Below are positions 40,971 to 52,393 of a stretch of DNA of 64,000 nucleotides, piece after piece; position 1 is the first letter of the stretch, and every line of letters starts with the position of its first letter. The notes beneath the pieces were generated by a model. That model saw only the letters and a program-made list of their open reading frames with translations. It was not told the DNA's origin and did not search any database. Origin of the DNA: Mytilus edulis (lineage: Eukaryota; Mollusca; Bivalvia; Mytilida; Mytilidae); NCBI RefSeq assembly GCF_963676685.1, contig NC_092348.1:15819031-15883030 (forward strand), written 5' to 3'. The position numbers and the translations under genes are program-made.

Positions 40971-42720
40971 TTAATTAGCCTTTAATTTACTGATAACAAA
41001 ATCAATATTTATACCAATAAAAACAATATTCAATGACCTTATTACAGTGTTGAATAGGTAACCTTTAAGAATAAGTTTATTTAAAGGAGCGACAAGTTTA
41101 CATGGATCATTTCTAAAATTCCGGGCACGGCTAACAACATTTCCGTAAAAATGAGGATGTGCTATCCCGTTTGAAATAAGTTTTCTACAACCAAACTTCA
41201 AAACCAAATCATCACATCTGGAAAAATTTAGTAAAGGTTTTAAGTAATTTATGGTAACGATATCCCTGGTTTAATAATTTACTAGTAATACATAGATTGC
41301 GTTCGTTAAAATCAAAAACGTCACAACAGACACGGGCATAGCGAACGAGCTGTGAAATATAAACACCGTAAGATGGTGCCAAAGGAACATCACTATCTAA
41401 AAACGGAAAATTAACAATAGGGAACGAAAAATCGTATCTTTTGTCGTACATTTTAGTGTGGAGTTTCCCGTTTAAAACCGAAATATCTAAATCCAGGAAA
41501 GGACAGTTATTACCGAAAAAAATTGATTTATCAATTAAATGCAATTTCGACGGGTATTTACTGTGTTTAGTCATAAACTGTGATTCGTAACAGTACAAAA
41601 ACAAGTCTGCTATTAAAGGGGCACACTTAGTGCCCATGGGGATACCTACAACTTGTCGATAAACTTTATTGCCGGACGTACATGAATATTATCAAGGAGA
41701 AAATTAACAGCTTCAATCATCTCATCACACCTCCAGTAAGTATATCTAGCATATTTACCTTTCTCATTAGAGAAGAAGGCTGTAAATAAGTTGCAGCAAA
41801 TATATTTGCATCTAGCTTTACCAAACGACCATTTAATTAAATAGGAAAACTTTTGTTTAATAAGATGGTATGGAAGTGTAGTGTAAAGAGTGGAAAAATC
41901 AAAACTGTCAACAGAATCAAAAGGACCATCAAAAGCACGTAATTTATCTAAAACATCAAAAGAATGTTTTACACTCCAAAAATGGTTTATGCCACTATGT
42001 TCATATATTTCATTACAATAGTTGATGATAAGTTCTTTAATAGTAGTTAATGAACTAGTTAAGAACACTGAAAGATTAGTTGTAGAACACTTACTAGAGG
42101 CCGAGATGAAACGATAATTAAATGTTTTTTTGTGAAGTTTAGGTAGCCAATACATAGTAGGGACCTTCAAATGTTCAGAAGAAGCCTTAAGCTTTAATGT
42201 GGTTGTGATATGTTTTTTTATTAAATGACTCTCTGTGGAGCGGATGGACTTGAATGTAGATGAATTTAAAATTTCATTCTTAAGAACGTCCGTGTAGTAT
42301 TAACGGCATACCACCACCACATTGTTGGCTGCTTTGTCGGCCGGTACAATCACAAACCACTTTGAAAGTTCTTTAAGTTTATTTCTTATTCTGGAAATAG
42401 GTGTATTATGTACTCTATTATTTACTTTTAAATTCTTTTCGAAATGTGATATTCTCTTATCTACAACATTCATACATTTATTTAGATAAGAATCAAGAGA
42501 TTTTTTATCAGATTTTTCCCGTTTACACCACTTTTTACAAAACCAGGAAATAGCATCTTTGGTGACTTGACGACACTCTTTCCAATCTATTTTAGATGGA
42601 GGACGATATTTTGGTTCTTTTTCAAAAAGTTTTTAACTTCTCTGTCCTGGACGATATTGAGGTCCCCTGTAATAACATGGCAATAGGGAACATATCTAAA
42701 CTTCGACGATTCACAGTTTC
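40971..42720 (-). pseudogene. Penelope-like element reverse transcriptase, degraded
   Basis: The minus strand reads, in order, an N-terminal segment near 42650-42310 with WFVIVPADKAANNVVVVCR and then a stop, and the KVPTMYWLPKLHKKTFNYRF block (about 42170). SFDFSTLYTTLPYHLI follows (about 41895). After it come MGTKCAPLIADLFLY (41637), FLDLDISVLNGKLHTKMYDK (about 41490), SYGVYISQLVRYARVC (about 41345) and a C-terminal block starting MVLKFGCRKL (41207). These are reverse-transcriptase blocks of Penelope-like elements. Between 'ESQFMTKHSK' and 'FGNNCPFLDL' about 30 residues are missing, including the YxDD catalytic motif. Stops and frameshifts at about 42300, 41640 and 41210 break the frame. No GIY-YIG endonuclease is recognised. 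It is dead. Confidence 0.88.
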
Positions 42721-43490
42721 AAGTTAACGACAAAGTAGGAAACAAAAATCAAAAATATTTATTAAATGTTAATTATAAAATTGAACAGTTAAGACGGTTT
42801 AAAATTCGGTTGACTCACCTGTTAAAACGGCGAAAAGAAGTTGTATTGTTGGTTTTCCATGAAAAAAAAATATGTTAACATCAAAATTCAACATTTTGTA
42901 ACCGTTTATGTGGGTTAATGAATTGCAAATGTGGCTCAAATAGGCGTTAATACGAATCTCACCATAGACTTAACAGACAATACTTTGTTTCAATCGTCGT
43001 CTATATTTTTGGTATTTTTGGTAACAAAACCGTAAATATGAGTTAGAAATCTTTAAACTAAATTTGTTTATTAGATATGAAACGTTCTGATTTTTTTAAC
43101 AAAAAAAGTCAAAAATCCATGATTTGTTGATAAAGTTATTTTCAAAACGCAAATACAGGATAACGAACTGCAGGATAGCTTTTTATAATTTAAGAGAATT
43201 TCAGGATGAGAATTGCTGGATAGCTTGACACTAGTGGTTGTAGAGGATCTGACAGTTGTTAAACATTAGACAATTGCGTGATTTACCGATCTTTTTTTAT
43301 CAAGAGTTTCCGAAAAAATATAGTCTAATCTCCGGTGCTGTCACATTCATTACTTTGTCCTCTATTTTTTTTTACCTTGTTTCCCCTTTTTTATTGCTCT
43401 GTCTGTATTTATTCTAAGTAGCCTGTTGTTTACCTTTAGTCGTATTTCATGATTTTGTCTGTTTCCCTTCATCTTTTTAGTTTTTATTCT
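42721..43490. other. No gene seen
   Basis: AT-rich. The 67-codon minus frame at 43362-43565 is lysine-rich and not recognised. Confidence 0.4.
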
Positions 43491-43496
43491 CCTTAC

Positions 43497-44175
43497 AGGG
43501 GCGCTAGCTACGAGATATATGAAATATCTATTAATTTCTTTTTGCTCAATCGTTATTGAAATCACAATTCGCTTTTAGCAGTCAGTATGGTTCAATTTTG
43601 TCAAAATAAGCTAACAAAATATTGAATATGAATTATTCACTTGCAAGTGAATGATTTGACCTCATTGAATTCGTATTCATGTGAACTTCAACTTAACCCC
43701 TTAGCTTGAGAAGGATAACACATGAACTGCATGTGTAAAGTTATTTAAAGGAAACGAATGTCAACATTGAAAGTGAAACAAAGGTAAATCATTCCATTGA
43801 CAGATTCGATCCACAAAAACCATTCTTATAAAGTAACGTTGATAAGCATTTATTTTTCATTGATCATATAAAATTAACTAAACCTAGAAAAATCAAACAG
43901 CATGAGTTTTGCCTAATCTATTTATATCTGATTTTATGTTTACATCGCTTATATGGTCATCGGATGAATTTAGAGGTCAACTCGATGGTTAATTAGATGG
44001 CGTATAGACTAAAATACACACGAAACGAAGCTACGTTGTTTTATGCCAGTGCCCTGTTTATTGTTTATTTTAGACTTTTAATTGTTTGATTAAATGTTTT
44101 ACATTGATATAAATCAAATATGAGAATTTGATTAAAATCGGTAAACATGCATTTATTTCACAGCTAGTGCCCCTT
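43497..44175. mobile_element. DNA-transposon-like element with short terminal inverted repeats
   Basis: The left end AGGGGCGCTAGCTACG (43497) pairs with the right end CACAGCTAGTGCCCCT (about 44160-44175), allowing mismatches. Left-part fragments occur at 5447-5610 and 25935-26295. No transposase frame was found, so it would be a non-autonomous element. Confidence 0.6.
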
Positions 44176-44514
44176 TAAGTATCTCAGGCCTGTCTAAAAA
44201 TGAATTTGCAATCAAACTTAGTAGTTTTATGTTTTCACTTACGATAAAAATAGACAAGACGCACAAATTTTGTTTACCAATCATGGTGCTGAAAATTTGA
44301 TTAATTCCAACTCTTCGACATTACTCTCAAGTTTGTCAATCGCTCATTGACGCATTTTACACCGAGTGTGTTTTTATAATCACATTTTACTTCTAACAAT
44401 GAATTTTTTTTGCAGCGATCTATAAATGTTATGCACCATGTAATAACTTAGATTAATTTGAAGTGGAAAACAAATCTTCAGATGACAGAATCCATACAAA
44501 TGTCAACAAGAAAT
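44176..44514. other. No gene seen
   Basis: AT-rich spacer between the TIR element and the next repeat; nothing recognised. Confidence 0.4.
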
Positions 44515-44700
44515 TACATAAAAATGAGAATGGAAATGGGGAAGAGACAACAACCCGAACAAAGAGCAGATAACAACCGAAGGCCACCAATGGGGTTTTA
44601 ATGCAGCAAGAAGGTCCTGCACCAGGTGGCGTGCAACAGCTGACCCCTTAACATAAATGTTTACTAGTTCAGTGACAATGGACGTCATACTAAACTCCGA
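44515..44700 (+). repeat. Short interspersed repeat, copy of 1760-1868
   Basis: gagaatggaaatggggaaga gacaacaaccc, continuing further 3' (gaaggtcctgcaccaggtgg) than the first copy. Confidence 0.6.
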
Positions 44701-45599
44701 AATGAAATTAAAAACATGTATGTTCTAGTAGCTTTTAATAACAAAATATAGTTTGTCAAAACATGAAAACAATTGCGTCATGATTCATTCTTTTCAGGAT
44801 ATAATGAATATACTTCTTCTGTTTGTATAGTTGTTACATTTAACTCTTTGTCAATGCTTTAAGAAAAACAGTCTTTGAGTACCAAGTCTTCAGTTTCTTC
44901 CATATGAATGACCCCACTATTATTCTCTTTCATTAGCTTCTTAATATTACTCACATTACTCTTTCGGTCGTTTTGAAAACATGACATGTGTTCAATCATT
45001 GGCCATAAAAGAAGACACATGCAGGAGATGGCACTTAGTGAATCGGAAGGACATATCCCAGCTTCCAGTTAAATCTTCTATCCATCCTTCAAATATTCAA
45101 ATTATTGTTAATAATGTCTAAAGTCAGCATAGAAATAAGAAAGAATTTATGTATAATAAACTAAATAAAGAATAAAGAATAAAAGTTTCCAAAATAGGAA
45201 AGATAGCACCATGTGTGGAAATTTTTGTTTTACATAACTTTTTGTTTTGAGTTTTAAATACTGGACAACTGATTTAGAAGCTTGTTATTTGCAAAATTCC
45301 TTGAATATAAAAGTGGTAGATAAAGCATGATACGATTTACATGCCATGCTCATTTAGAAAATAACACGTAATAAGTGTTACGTCAGAAGTGTTTATCCAG
45401 ATTAACCGTCATCAGGAACGCACATATTCATTTATTTTCAAGCCATATATGAAAAACCACTTAAAACTATTTAATTGAGGAGCTAAATGACCAGCAGTTT
45501 TTATTTGTGGAAGACATGGGGCGATTTATAGCTGGACATCCTGATTTTGACAGCAGTCTTTATCATGTCACCGAAGTAAATGAAGTCCAAGGATAATAC

Positions 45600-45765
45600 T
45601 TAACGGAAAGTACCTTATCAAATGGAAAAATCAAAAGCTCAAACACATCAAACGAGTTAATACTAACTGTCATATTCCTCATATGGTACAGGCACTTCCT
45701 TATGTTGAAAATGGTGGAATAAACTGGATTTTATAGTTAACTAAACGTAATATTACAAGTTATAA
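45600..45765 (-). repeat. Interspersed repeat 'H', in pseudogene intron 4
   Basis: aaaatcaaaagctcaaacac atcaaacga ... ggtacaggcacttccttatg ... ctggattttatag, as in 53770-53885. Confidence 0.75.
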
Positions 45766-46643
45766 TAAGCAAGCACTTCTGGCCAATTTTTGCCTAATAA
45801 TATGATATCAATGCAAATTGTAGCCATGTTTTTATTTGGTTTTCCTTCAATGAATATTATTAGCTACTAAATATGAATACATTAAAAATACCTGTAACTG
45901 GTTGTGAAACACAAATCACGATCCCCATTGCAAATCAAGTCCTACACAGTCAACCAACATCACACCAATTAAACTCTAAAAGGTAGAGGAAAAACATCCC
46001 ATCAGTTCTGCATAGACTAACAGTGCTTCTTTATAGGGCAGATGTGGGATACCAAAGGCAATCAATGAGCTAACAAAAAAACTGATCATACGTAAATTCG
46101 TTTGTTTAATCATGCTCAAATCTGCAAACTACGTAAGCAATGTTTTCGATACTATTTCTGTTGCGCCGTTTACTGATAAAACTTGCACTATAGACTGTTT
46201 TCCAAGGTCAAGCGAACGAACTTGACCTGTAAGAGCTATCAAATTTCCCGTAAAATTCCCAAATTGGAAACATAATGCTGTAAAACAAATTGTTTATTTG
46301 GGCATTTTAAAAAGTCCAATTTTGAAAATTTGCTGTTTTGCCTCTCGTACATAAGTAATTCAAGAGATCCTTTTTCTGTTAGTCGATCGTTGTTTTTCTA
46401 CGAGTTGGTGTGGTTGTAGTAATAACGCTTCTGCGACACATGAGTAAAACATAAAAGCTCCACTTAACAAAAATGCTCCATGAAGAGTATATTTGTCAAT
46501 CAACCATCTGTACATGTATGGGAAGCAAAAACCTTCAATACCACTAAAGCTCACCATTATTCCGTTGGCAAGACTTCTTTTCTTTGGGAAATAAAAGTTA
46601 ACTACTGTAGAGCAAGGTGATAACATGAGTCCAAAGCCAGCAC

Positions 46644-48167
46644 CTTAAAAAAAGAATGTTTGTACACGATGATTTTTCTTGGCGATTACATTCTATCTTA
46701 TTTAGAATTTGGTCGTTTAAATTGATTTTCTATAACTTATGCTTTCCGTCGAATACAATAAACATCTACATTGTACATCAAATTTGTGTACACAAAATTA
46801 TCACTGTTCATTCAAAATTAAAGATGAAAAAAATCATTAAAACAAGACAATTATAAAAGATGGAAAGAAGAAATGAGGTTGACGTCAAGATAGACTATGA
46901 ATATGTACTTATACATGTACTTAAAGCATGAGATCCTATCATTCATGTTTAGATAATAGCCAAGACCTTCTCCAAATAAATACTCAGATATATTGTATTA
47001 GGTAAAATACGGGGTTTTGGTTATTCCTTTACTCAATATAGTATTTGTTGAAAAACTGCTTGAAAAATTGCTTGGTGAAATTAGTCGATGTCTACATGAT
47101 AATGGCGGCAGCATAGAGTAAACATACGTGCCATTTCTAGAATTGAGTATCTATATATATCATATTATGCAATTCATTTTGAAAGAAAAATATTTGATTT
47201 AAAAAAATTAAGATTTTTTTTATCTTGCTGATACTTTTTCATATGGCTTCTTCTATGATCGTTTTAAATTAACTTTCCCCCTTTTTATTCCGATCAGTTG
47301 ACTAACAGAGGGTATAAAAATGTTAAAATTCATATATAAAATCATACTATATCCTACACTTATATATCGATATCGGTTCTTTTTATGTCATGCTTGAACG
47401 TCATCAATAGTACATGTACTGAACGACATTATGTTTTTTGCAATGACTAATTTAAATGCAGAAACAACAAATACTATCCTTGCTTCCAAACATAAAATAA
47501 GCAAATTGATGTTCACTTGAAAACATAATTTCGATTAGGTGACCTTTTCTTCAACGTTTTCCCCTCATTATAAAGTTATATTTTAAGGTTATGGATAAAG
47601 AACCATGTTATTACCACACTTGTGACATGCTTGACGATGTGTTAATTTGAAACTTGTGAACATGAATCAGATGGTTGAACTGATTCCGGAAAACAAACTC
47701 TATTTTAACAAAATCCGGAATATTTTACAGTTAAACAACAAATACTGCCGCTATATATTTCGATCAATTATTAATTAAGAATTTATCAACGATTGACACA
47801 TTACTATCCAGAAGAAAAAAAAGTTGGTTTATGTCGAACGGATACTGGTTTAACAGACACATGCCACGGTTTCTTGTGTAATCAAGGAAGTAAGTAAAGA
47901 GTAAGAAACTGGTGGTCGTCTTACATAGCTTTCATTTCAGTCGTTGTTTATTTCTACAGACGCTTATAAAATAAAAGTTATCAAATGTTTGGTAATTTTC
48001 TGATTATCAATCTGGTACGTACATCACACAGTGATCATTTTGTTGGCTGCTTTGTCAGTAGATACACACACAAAACGCTTTCTAAACGAATTTAACAATC
48101 AAAAATGTATTTAGTATTTTGTATATTCAATAATTCAAAATAGAATCCTATTTCCATATCATCTTAT
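46644..48167. other. Pseudogene intron 3, nothing recognised
   Basis: AT-rich. Plus-strand frame 46656-46856 is not a gene. Confidence 0.4.
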
Positions 48168-48763
48168 CTGTAATGACCACATGAGATAAATAGAACATCT
48201 TTATTCCTCGTACATAAGCACTTGTAGTATATCCCAGTAATACCAGACAACTCCCGATCATCATCACTTTCCGATATGTATACTTCTCTCCCAGAAAATT
48301 GACAAAAGGTCCTAAAAAGTTCATAAGATGAATCGAGAGTTGAAATGTTTGCAATGTAAAATATTAAATTCATATCTAAACTTTCATCCCAGAAAATTGA
48401 CAAAAGGTCCCATTAGATCACAAAAAGAAACAATAGTTTCCTTTAAAAACAAATATATAATGAAATAATTTATTTCATCACTTAAACCTGATCAACATAC
48501 ATCACTAGATAATTTAGCGATAGATTACTTACAAAAAGAGATAACAAAGGATTTGACAGCACTCTCATTAGTTGCCGGAATTAACAGCTTCTATTAGTCC
48601 GTTTCAGAATCTTAAGGACTAAGGGTATATACAAAATTCCAAACGTGTTTAGACTTCCAGCAATTATTAGATAAACAAAAAAAGAACCTGAAAACAAACT
48701 AAATATACATATTTAAAACATTGTTGTGACGTCATTCTATTGTTTTAACTGTTCTTTATTTCA

Positions 48764-48912
48764 GTGATTGGACTATCATTTACCTATAAGAAACCATTAT
48801 GTTACATTTAGCTGTCCAATATTTTTAAGAATAGCCCTCTTCTTTCTTAAAAATATTGGACAGCTAAAGGTAGCATAACTGATTCTAACAGGTGAATGAT
48901 AGTTCAATCACT
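48764..48912. mobile_element. Fold-back element
   Basis: gtgattggactatcattta and its partner taaatgatagttcaatcac-type end bracket inner arms tagctgtccaatatttttaa and its reverse complement. It has a small loop (gaatagccctcttctttc). Confidence 0.8.
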
Positions 48913-49715
48913 AAAATAGAAAAACTAGTAATTACCCTAATTGTTTTCATCATGTAAAGAAAAAAACAACCAAAGAACAAATGACAATTAAAAACAACAT
49001 TTTATTAAAGTCAACTTCCAATACAATAATTTTGTCACTCATCAAAACAGTTTCTTGAGGAAAAAATCACTTTCAAATTGCTTTTTAACACTACCAATAC
49101 TTATATCACAACCATTTTTCTCATGTTTTTGGGTTGTCACTTTTTGCACTAATTCAATAAGTTGATTATGCTCGTTGTAAGTCTTGTTTTGGTTGCCAGT
49201 CTTGTTTTTGTTGCCTTTATGAATTTCTTTTTTCAAATGATTTATCCTCGTCCTTCTGTAGGTAATCAAAATTGACCTCTGGTGTTGTTGTTGTTCTTCC
49301 TAACATCATTTTAACTACAATTGAAATGAAAAAGCAATAAAGTCATGCTTTTTAAATTTAATAGATCATGCCGCAATACAAGGGCCACCAACAACCTTAA
49401 TCTTATCCTGTATACAATATGCGAATTTAGAACTTCATTCATGAACTAGGGAGTTATAATACTTTTTAGAGTTTTCAGTTTTTGGCGTTGATTTACAAGT
49501 TGTTGATTTTTTAAGTGATTGTTTAAATATGAATATAATGCAACACTTCGCTAATGAATGACGATGAATATGGGAAGCAGAAAAAAGGATGACATTACCA
49601 CATTTTATCTGTCAACTAACCAATCGTGTGTCCGATTCGCACGTTGTTCGCAGTGATCATTTTATAAAAGTTTTTTTTCAAAAGAAAATCGAGACAAAAT
49701 TACGTTTCGGTAACA
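48913..49715. other. No gene seen
   Basis: The minus-strand frame 49042-49269 (lysine/asparagine-rich) is not recognised. Pseudogene exon 1 was sought here without success. Confidence 0.4.
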
Positions 49716-49717
49716 TT

Positions 49718-49915
49718 TAATGAATGGCTGTTATTTATTTTGAATTTATTGAACCATAAAATTAATTTTTGACTCTTCACATTGAATAATCCGCGAAGCG
49801 GATTATGTTAAATGTGAAGAGTCAAAAATTAATTTTATGGTTCAATAAATTCAAAATAAATTATTGCCATTCATTATAAATAAATTTCTATCAAAAATAA
49901 GGCTCAAAGATATAT
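49718..49915. mobile_element. Fold-back MITE-like element, intact copy
   Basis: Arms of about 70 bp run from aatgaatggctgttatttat at the left to attattgccattcatt at the right. The centre is the palindrome aatccgcgaagcggatta. The copy at 12485-12665 is damaged. Confidence 0.88.
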
Positions 49916-50930
49916 ATTAATACGAATAACAACGTACACAGATGTTTGCGTATGAATACACAACGTTAGAGTGGGCGTGTCGCCATAAAAATTGATAACA
50001 TTGAAAATAAAGCTAATTATTTTAACCAATCAGAAGACAGTAAATTCACCAAATTTATTTATTTAAAAACACAAGGGACTCAATACACAAATAAACGAAA
50101 AAGAGCGATACGACCTTGCAGAAAGAAAAAAAAAACAGAAAAAGGAGGGGGGTGGGTGGTATTCAGGTGGTACCGTTTGGGTAATTAATAACAGTCTATT
50201 AAAAATTCCAACAAAAGAATATAACTGATTGCATGTTGTTAGCTCTTCGTTTGTTCATACTTATTATGTATTTGAAATAAAATCGAATGCAGTGCACTCG
50301 ATATGGATTAACAAGAACCTGTCTCATATGCTATTCTTTTTTCCCTCATTAACCCTGTAAAGAATAAAACCCGAGAAGAAACAAGAAACTTATAGGAGAG
50401 GACTACATTTTGAAATATAATATATATAAAACTTGCCATTATTAGCTGCTTTTTACTATATCCTCTTTGTAATCCATACTGAAATAATGTATCTGAATAG
50501 ATTCTGAATACACATTCGATATTAATCCAAAGCTTGAATAACGCCATAACCAATAACGACATCTCTTTCTTCGTTTTTGAATTAAGAATATAATTTCATC
50601 ACTTTATCCATTTTGAAACGCAAAACGCATGTAAATGTATTCACGGAAACTATGAGCGGAAACTATGAGCTGTCTTTGCACACGAAAAAATCATGATACG
50701 TATACTCTGTGTCTTATTCTTCATGTAGCAATACATGTTGTTTACCTTTAGCTGTACCTTCTTTATGTCTATTTGTTTAAGTTGAGCTACTGTTTATAGG
50801 GGCCAACATGTAGGATATATTTTAATGTAAAGAAGTTTATTCACAAAACAATTTTTATACTTAATGAAAAGAAATCTTTGCTTTCTTTTCCTTTTGTTTT
50901 ACCTGTTTGACGTGTTAAACAATGTTTTAA
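49916..50930. other. No gene seen
   Basis: Frame 50308-50562 (minus) shows no recognisable family. Confidence 0.4.
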
Positions 50931-50932
50931 GT

Positions 50933-51050
50933 AAGATATAAGCCTCTCATAGTCCATTCTGTAAAATATTGAACAGGTCTTCGGCCTGCGGCCTCAGACT
51001 TGTCCAATATTTTACAGAATGGACTGTTATCGGCTTATATCCCTTACAGA
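50933..51050. mobile_element. Fold-back element
   Basis: Left arm taagatataagcctctcata gtccattctgtaaaatattg. The right arm is its reverse complement (caatattttacagaatggac ... cggcttatatcccttac). The GC-rich loop is ttcggcctgcggcctcag. Confidence 0.85.
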
Positions 51051-51590
51051 TATATATGCAGTAACATATCAATAGGCAACAGTAGTTTAACGCTGTTTGT
51101 AGTTACGTAGTTTATCCAGTATCCCAGAACTTTGGTAGAACACGGAAGACGACGAAGCGTGTAGAAAATCTTTTATTACTCCCGTTACACGAAAAAAAAA
51201 ATATCTTATCGATCTAGGCATTTAAAAAGTCAAACGCATTTCGATAATAAACATGATAAAGGAAAAGGCTGCAATGAAACTGTTCCAAAATCATAATATA
51301 CAGTTCGTAGTTAGTCACATTCCATAAAAACTCGTCATTGATAGCAGAATTAAGATAACACGCCGTCCTTAGACAGTGCCAAAAGTGTTTTACGCAACAA
51401 AAAACCAAAACGACAATGCATCACACACAGAAACGAACTTTAAGATAACAGATGCCATTGGCAAAATGAAAATAACGCATGTAGTGCTTTTCTGAATAAA
51501 ACTTAATTAAGAAATCCCGGAGTAAAAGAAAAAAAGAAATTAATCAATAAATCAAGTGATGTACAATTACACCGAGAAGATCTACATTAA
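51051..51590. other. No gene seen
   Basis: AT-rich sequence. Confidence 0.4.
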
Positions 51591-51596
51591 CAAACG

Positions 51597-51775
51597 ATAA
51601 TGTCATATTTTGGTACATTTTTCAGAATATTAGGTCCCGTCAACTTTGTAATAATTAATTTTGCTATGCAACTGTTTTTGTTTGAGCGCGACTGATGAAG
51701 TTTATAAATTTGAAACGCGCATTTATATAGTGAACCAGTGATAGATATACATCTTACAATCTGGAGCAATATACA
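51597..51775 (+). repeat. Diverged copy of the 26.2-26.4 kb repeat (ctgatga...gaaacgcgc)
   Basis: ttttggtacatttttcagaa ... tgagcgcgactgatgaagttt ... aatttgaaacgcgcattt. The hammerhead-like core is degraded here, with an extra A after CTGATGA and no stem-III partner. Confidence 0.6.
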
Positions 51776-51810
51776 AAGGGTATGAAGCACAGCTAAGAAA
51801 TCTAAGTTCA

Positions 51811-52393
51811 AAAGGAGAAGGTTCAGTAAGACCCCATTTTGGCCCCAAAATATAGCAGTTTTGCAAAATTGTGAAAATGTAATCCTTTAGCTATTTATTG
51901 GAAAGTAGAATGCTTCTGCTACACAAATATGGTTTGTTTTTGACAATACAATGCACATATATCGGGTACTAACATCATTAAGTCATGCTAAATTACTGAA
52001 ATCTTCACAATTTTAGCATTTTGGTTAAATTTTAGACGGTTTTCGTCTCAAATGAAAGTGGCCGCATTCGTGTTCATTCATAATATTGAAATGTTAATTG
52101 TATTTTATGATGATACATGACATATATAAAGGTTGAGGATAAACACCAAACCGGCCACTTTCATTTTTAACAAAAACCATCTGAAAAGTGACGATTTTTT
52201 GTATATTTGATAGATATTTAATATTTTTGCTTGAATCGGAGGGTTTTTAATGACTTAATCAGCTAAATCTTTCACATTTACTAATTGAATCAATTGAAAT
52301 AGACACTTAAGTGTTTAAAAAGTGTCCAAAATCTTTCGTTAGATGAACCTGAAATTTGAGGCCAAAATCGGCCCTTACCGGACCTACTCCTTT
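51811..52393. mobile_element. Inverted-repeat element, 583 bp, TIR about 34 bp
   Basis: The left end AAAGGAGAAGGTTCAGTAAG ... ATTTTGGCC matches the reverse complement of the right end (52360-52393) with about 8 mismatches. Inner inverted segments (gaaagtggccg / cggccactttc) lie near 52053 and 52153. No coding frame is present. Confidence 0.75.

Larger units (their letters stand above)
44859..48687 (-). pseudogene. SLC16 transporter pseudogene, inverted paralogue of 27091-32736
   Basis: Counterparts of coding exons 2-5 are present in order on the minus strand. Exon 2 (about 48687-48533) has YLIIAGSLNTFGILY and then a frameshift. Exon 3 (48311-48168, still 144 nt) has GPFVNFLGEKYTYRKVMMIG and its donor GT is now AT. 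Exon 4 (46643-45892) has LSPCSTVVNFYFPKKRSLAN and then at least four in-frame stops: after NRKRIS, and where the intact gene has Tyr (NPKY), Trp (LGW) and Trp (SFW). It also lacks roughly 35-65 nt near the end. Exon 5 (45086-44859) keeps LTGSWDMSFRFT, a frameshift and a tail ending LVLKDCFS. Exon 1 was not found. The recognisable protein identity and retained splice sites show a DNA-level duplication, not a retrocopy. Confidence 0.92.

Noticed and set aside
51680-51730. Third hammerhead (ctgatgaagttt...tttgaaacgcgc)
   Set aside because: Same repeat family as 26.3 kb, but stem II is shifted by an extra A and the GCGT partner of stem III is missing.
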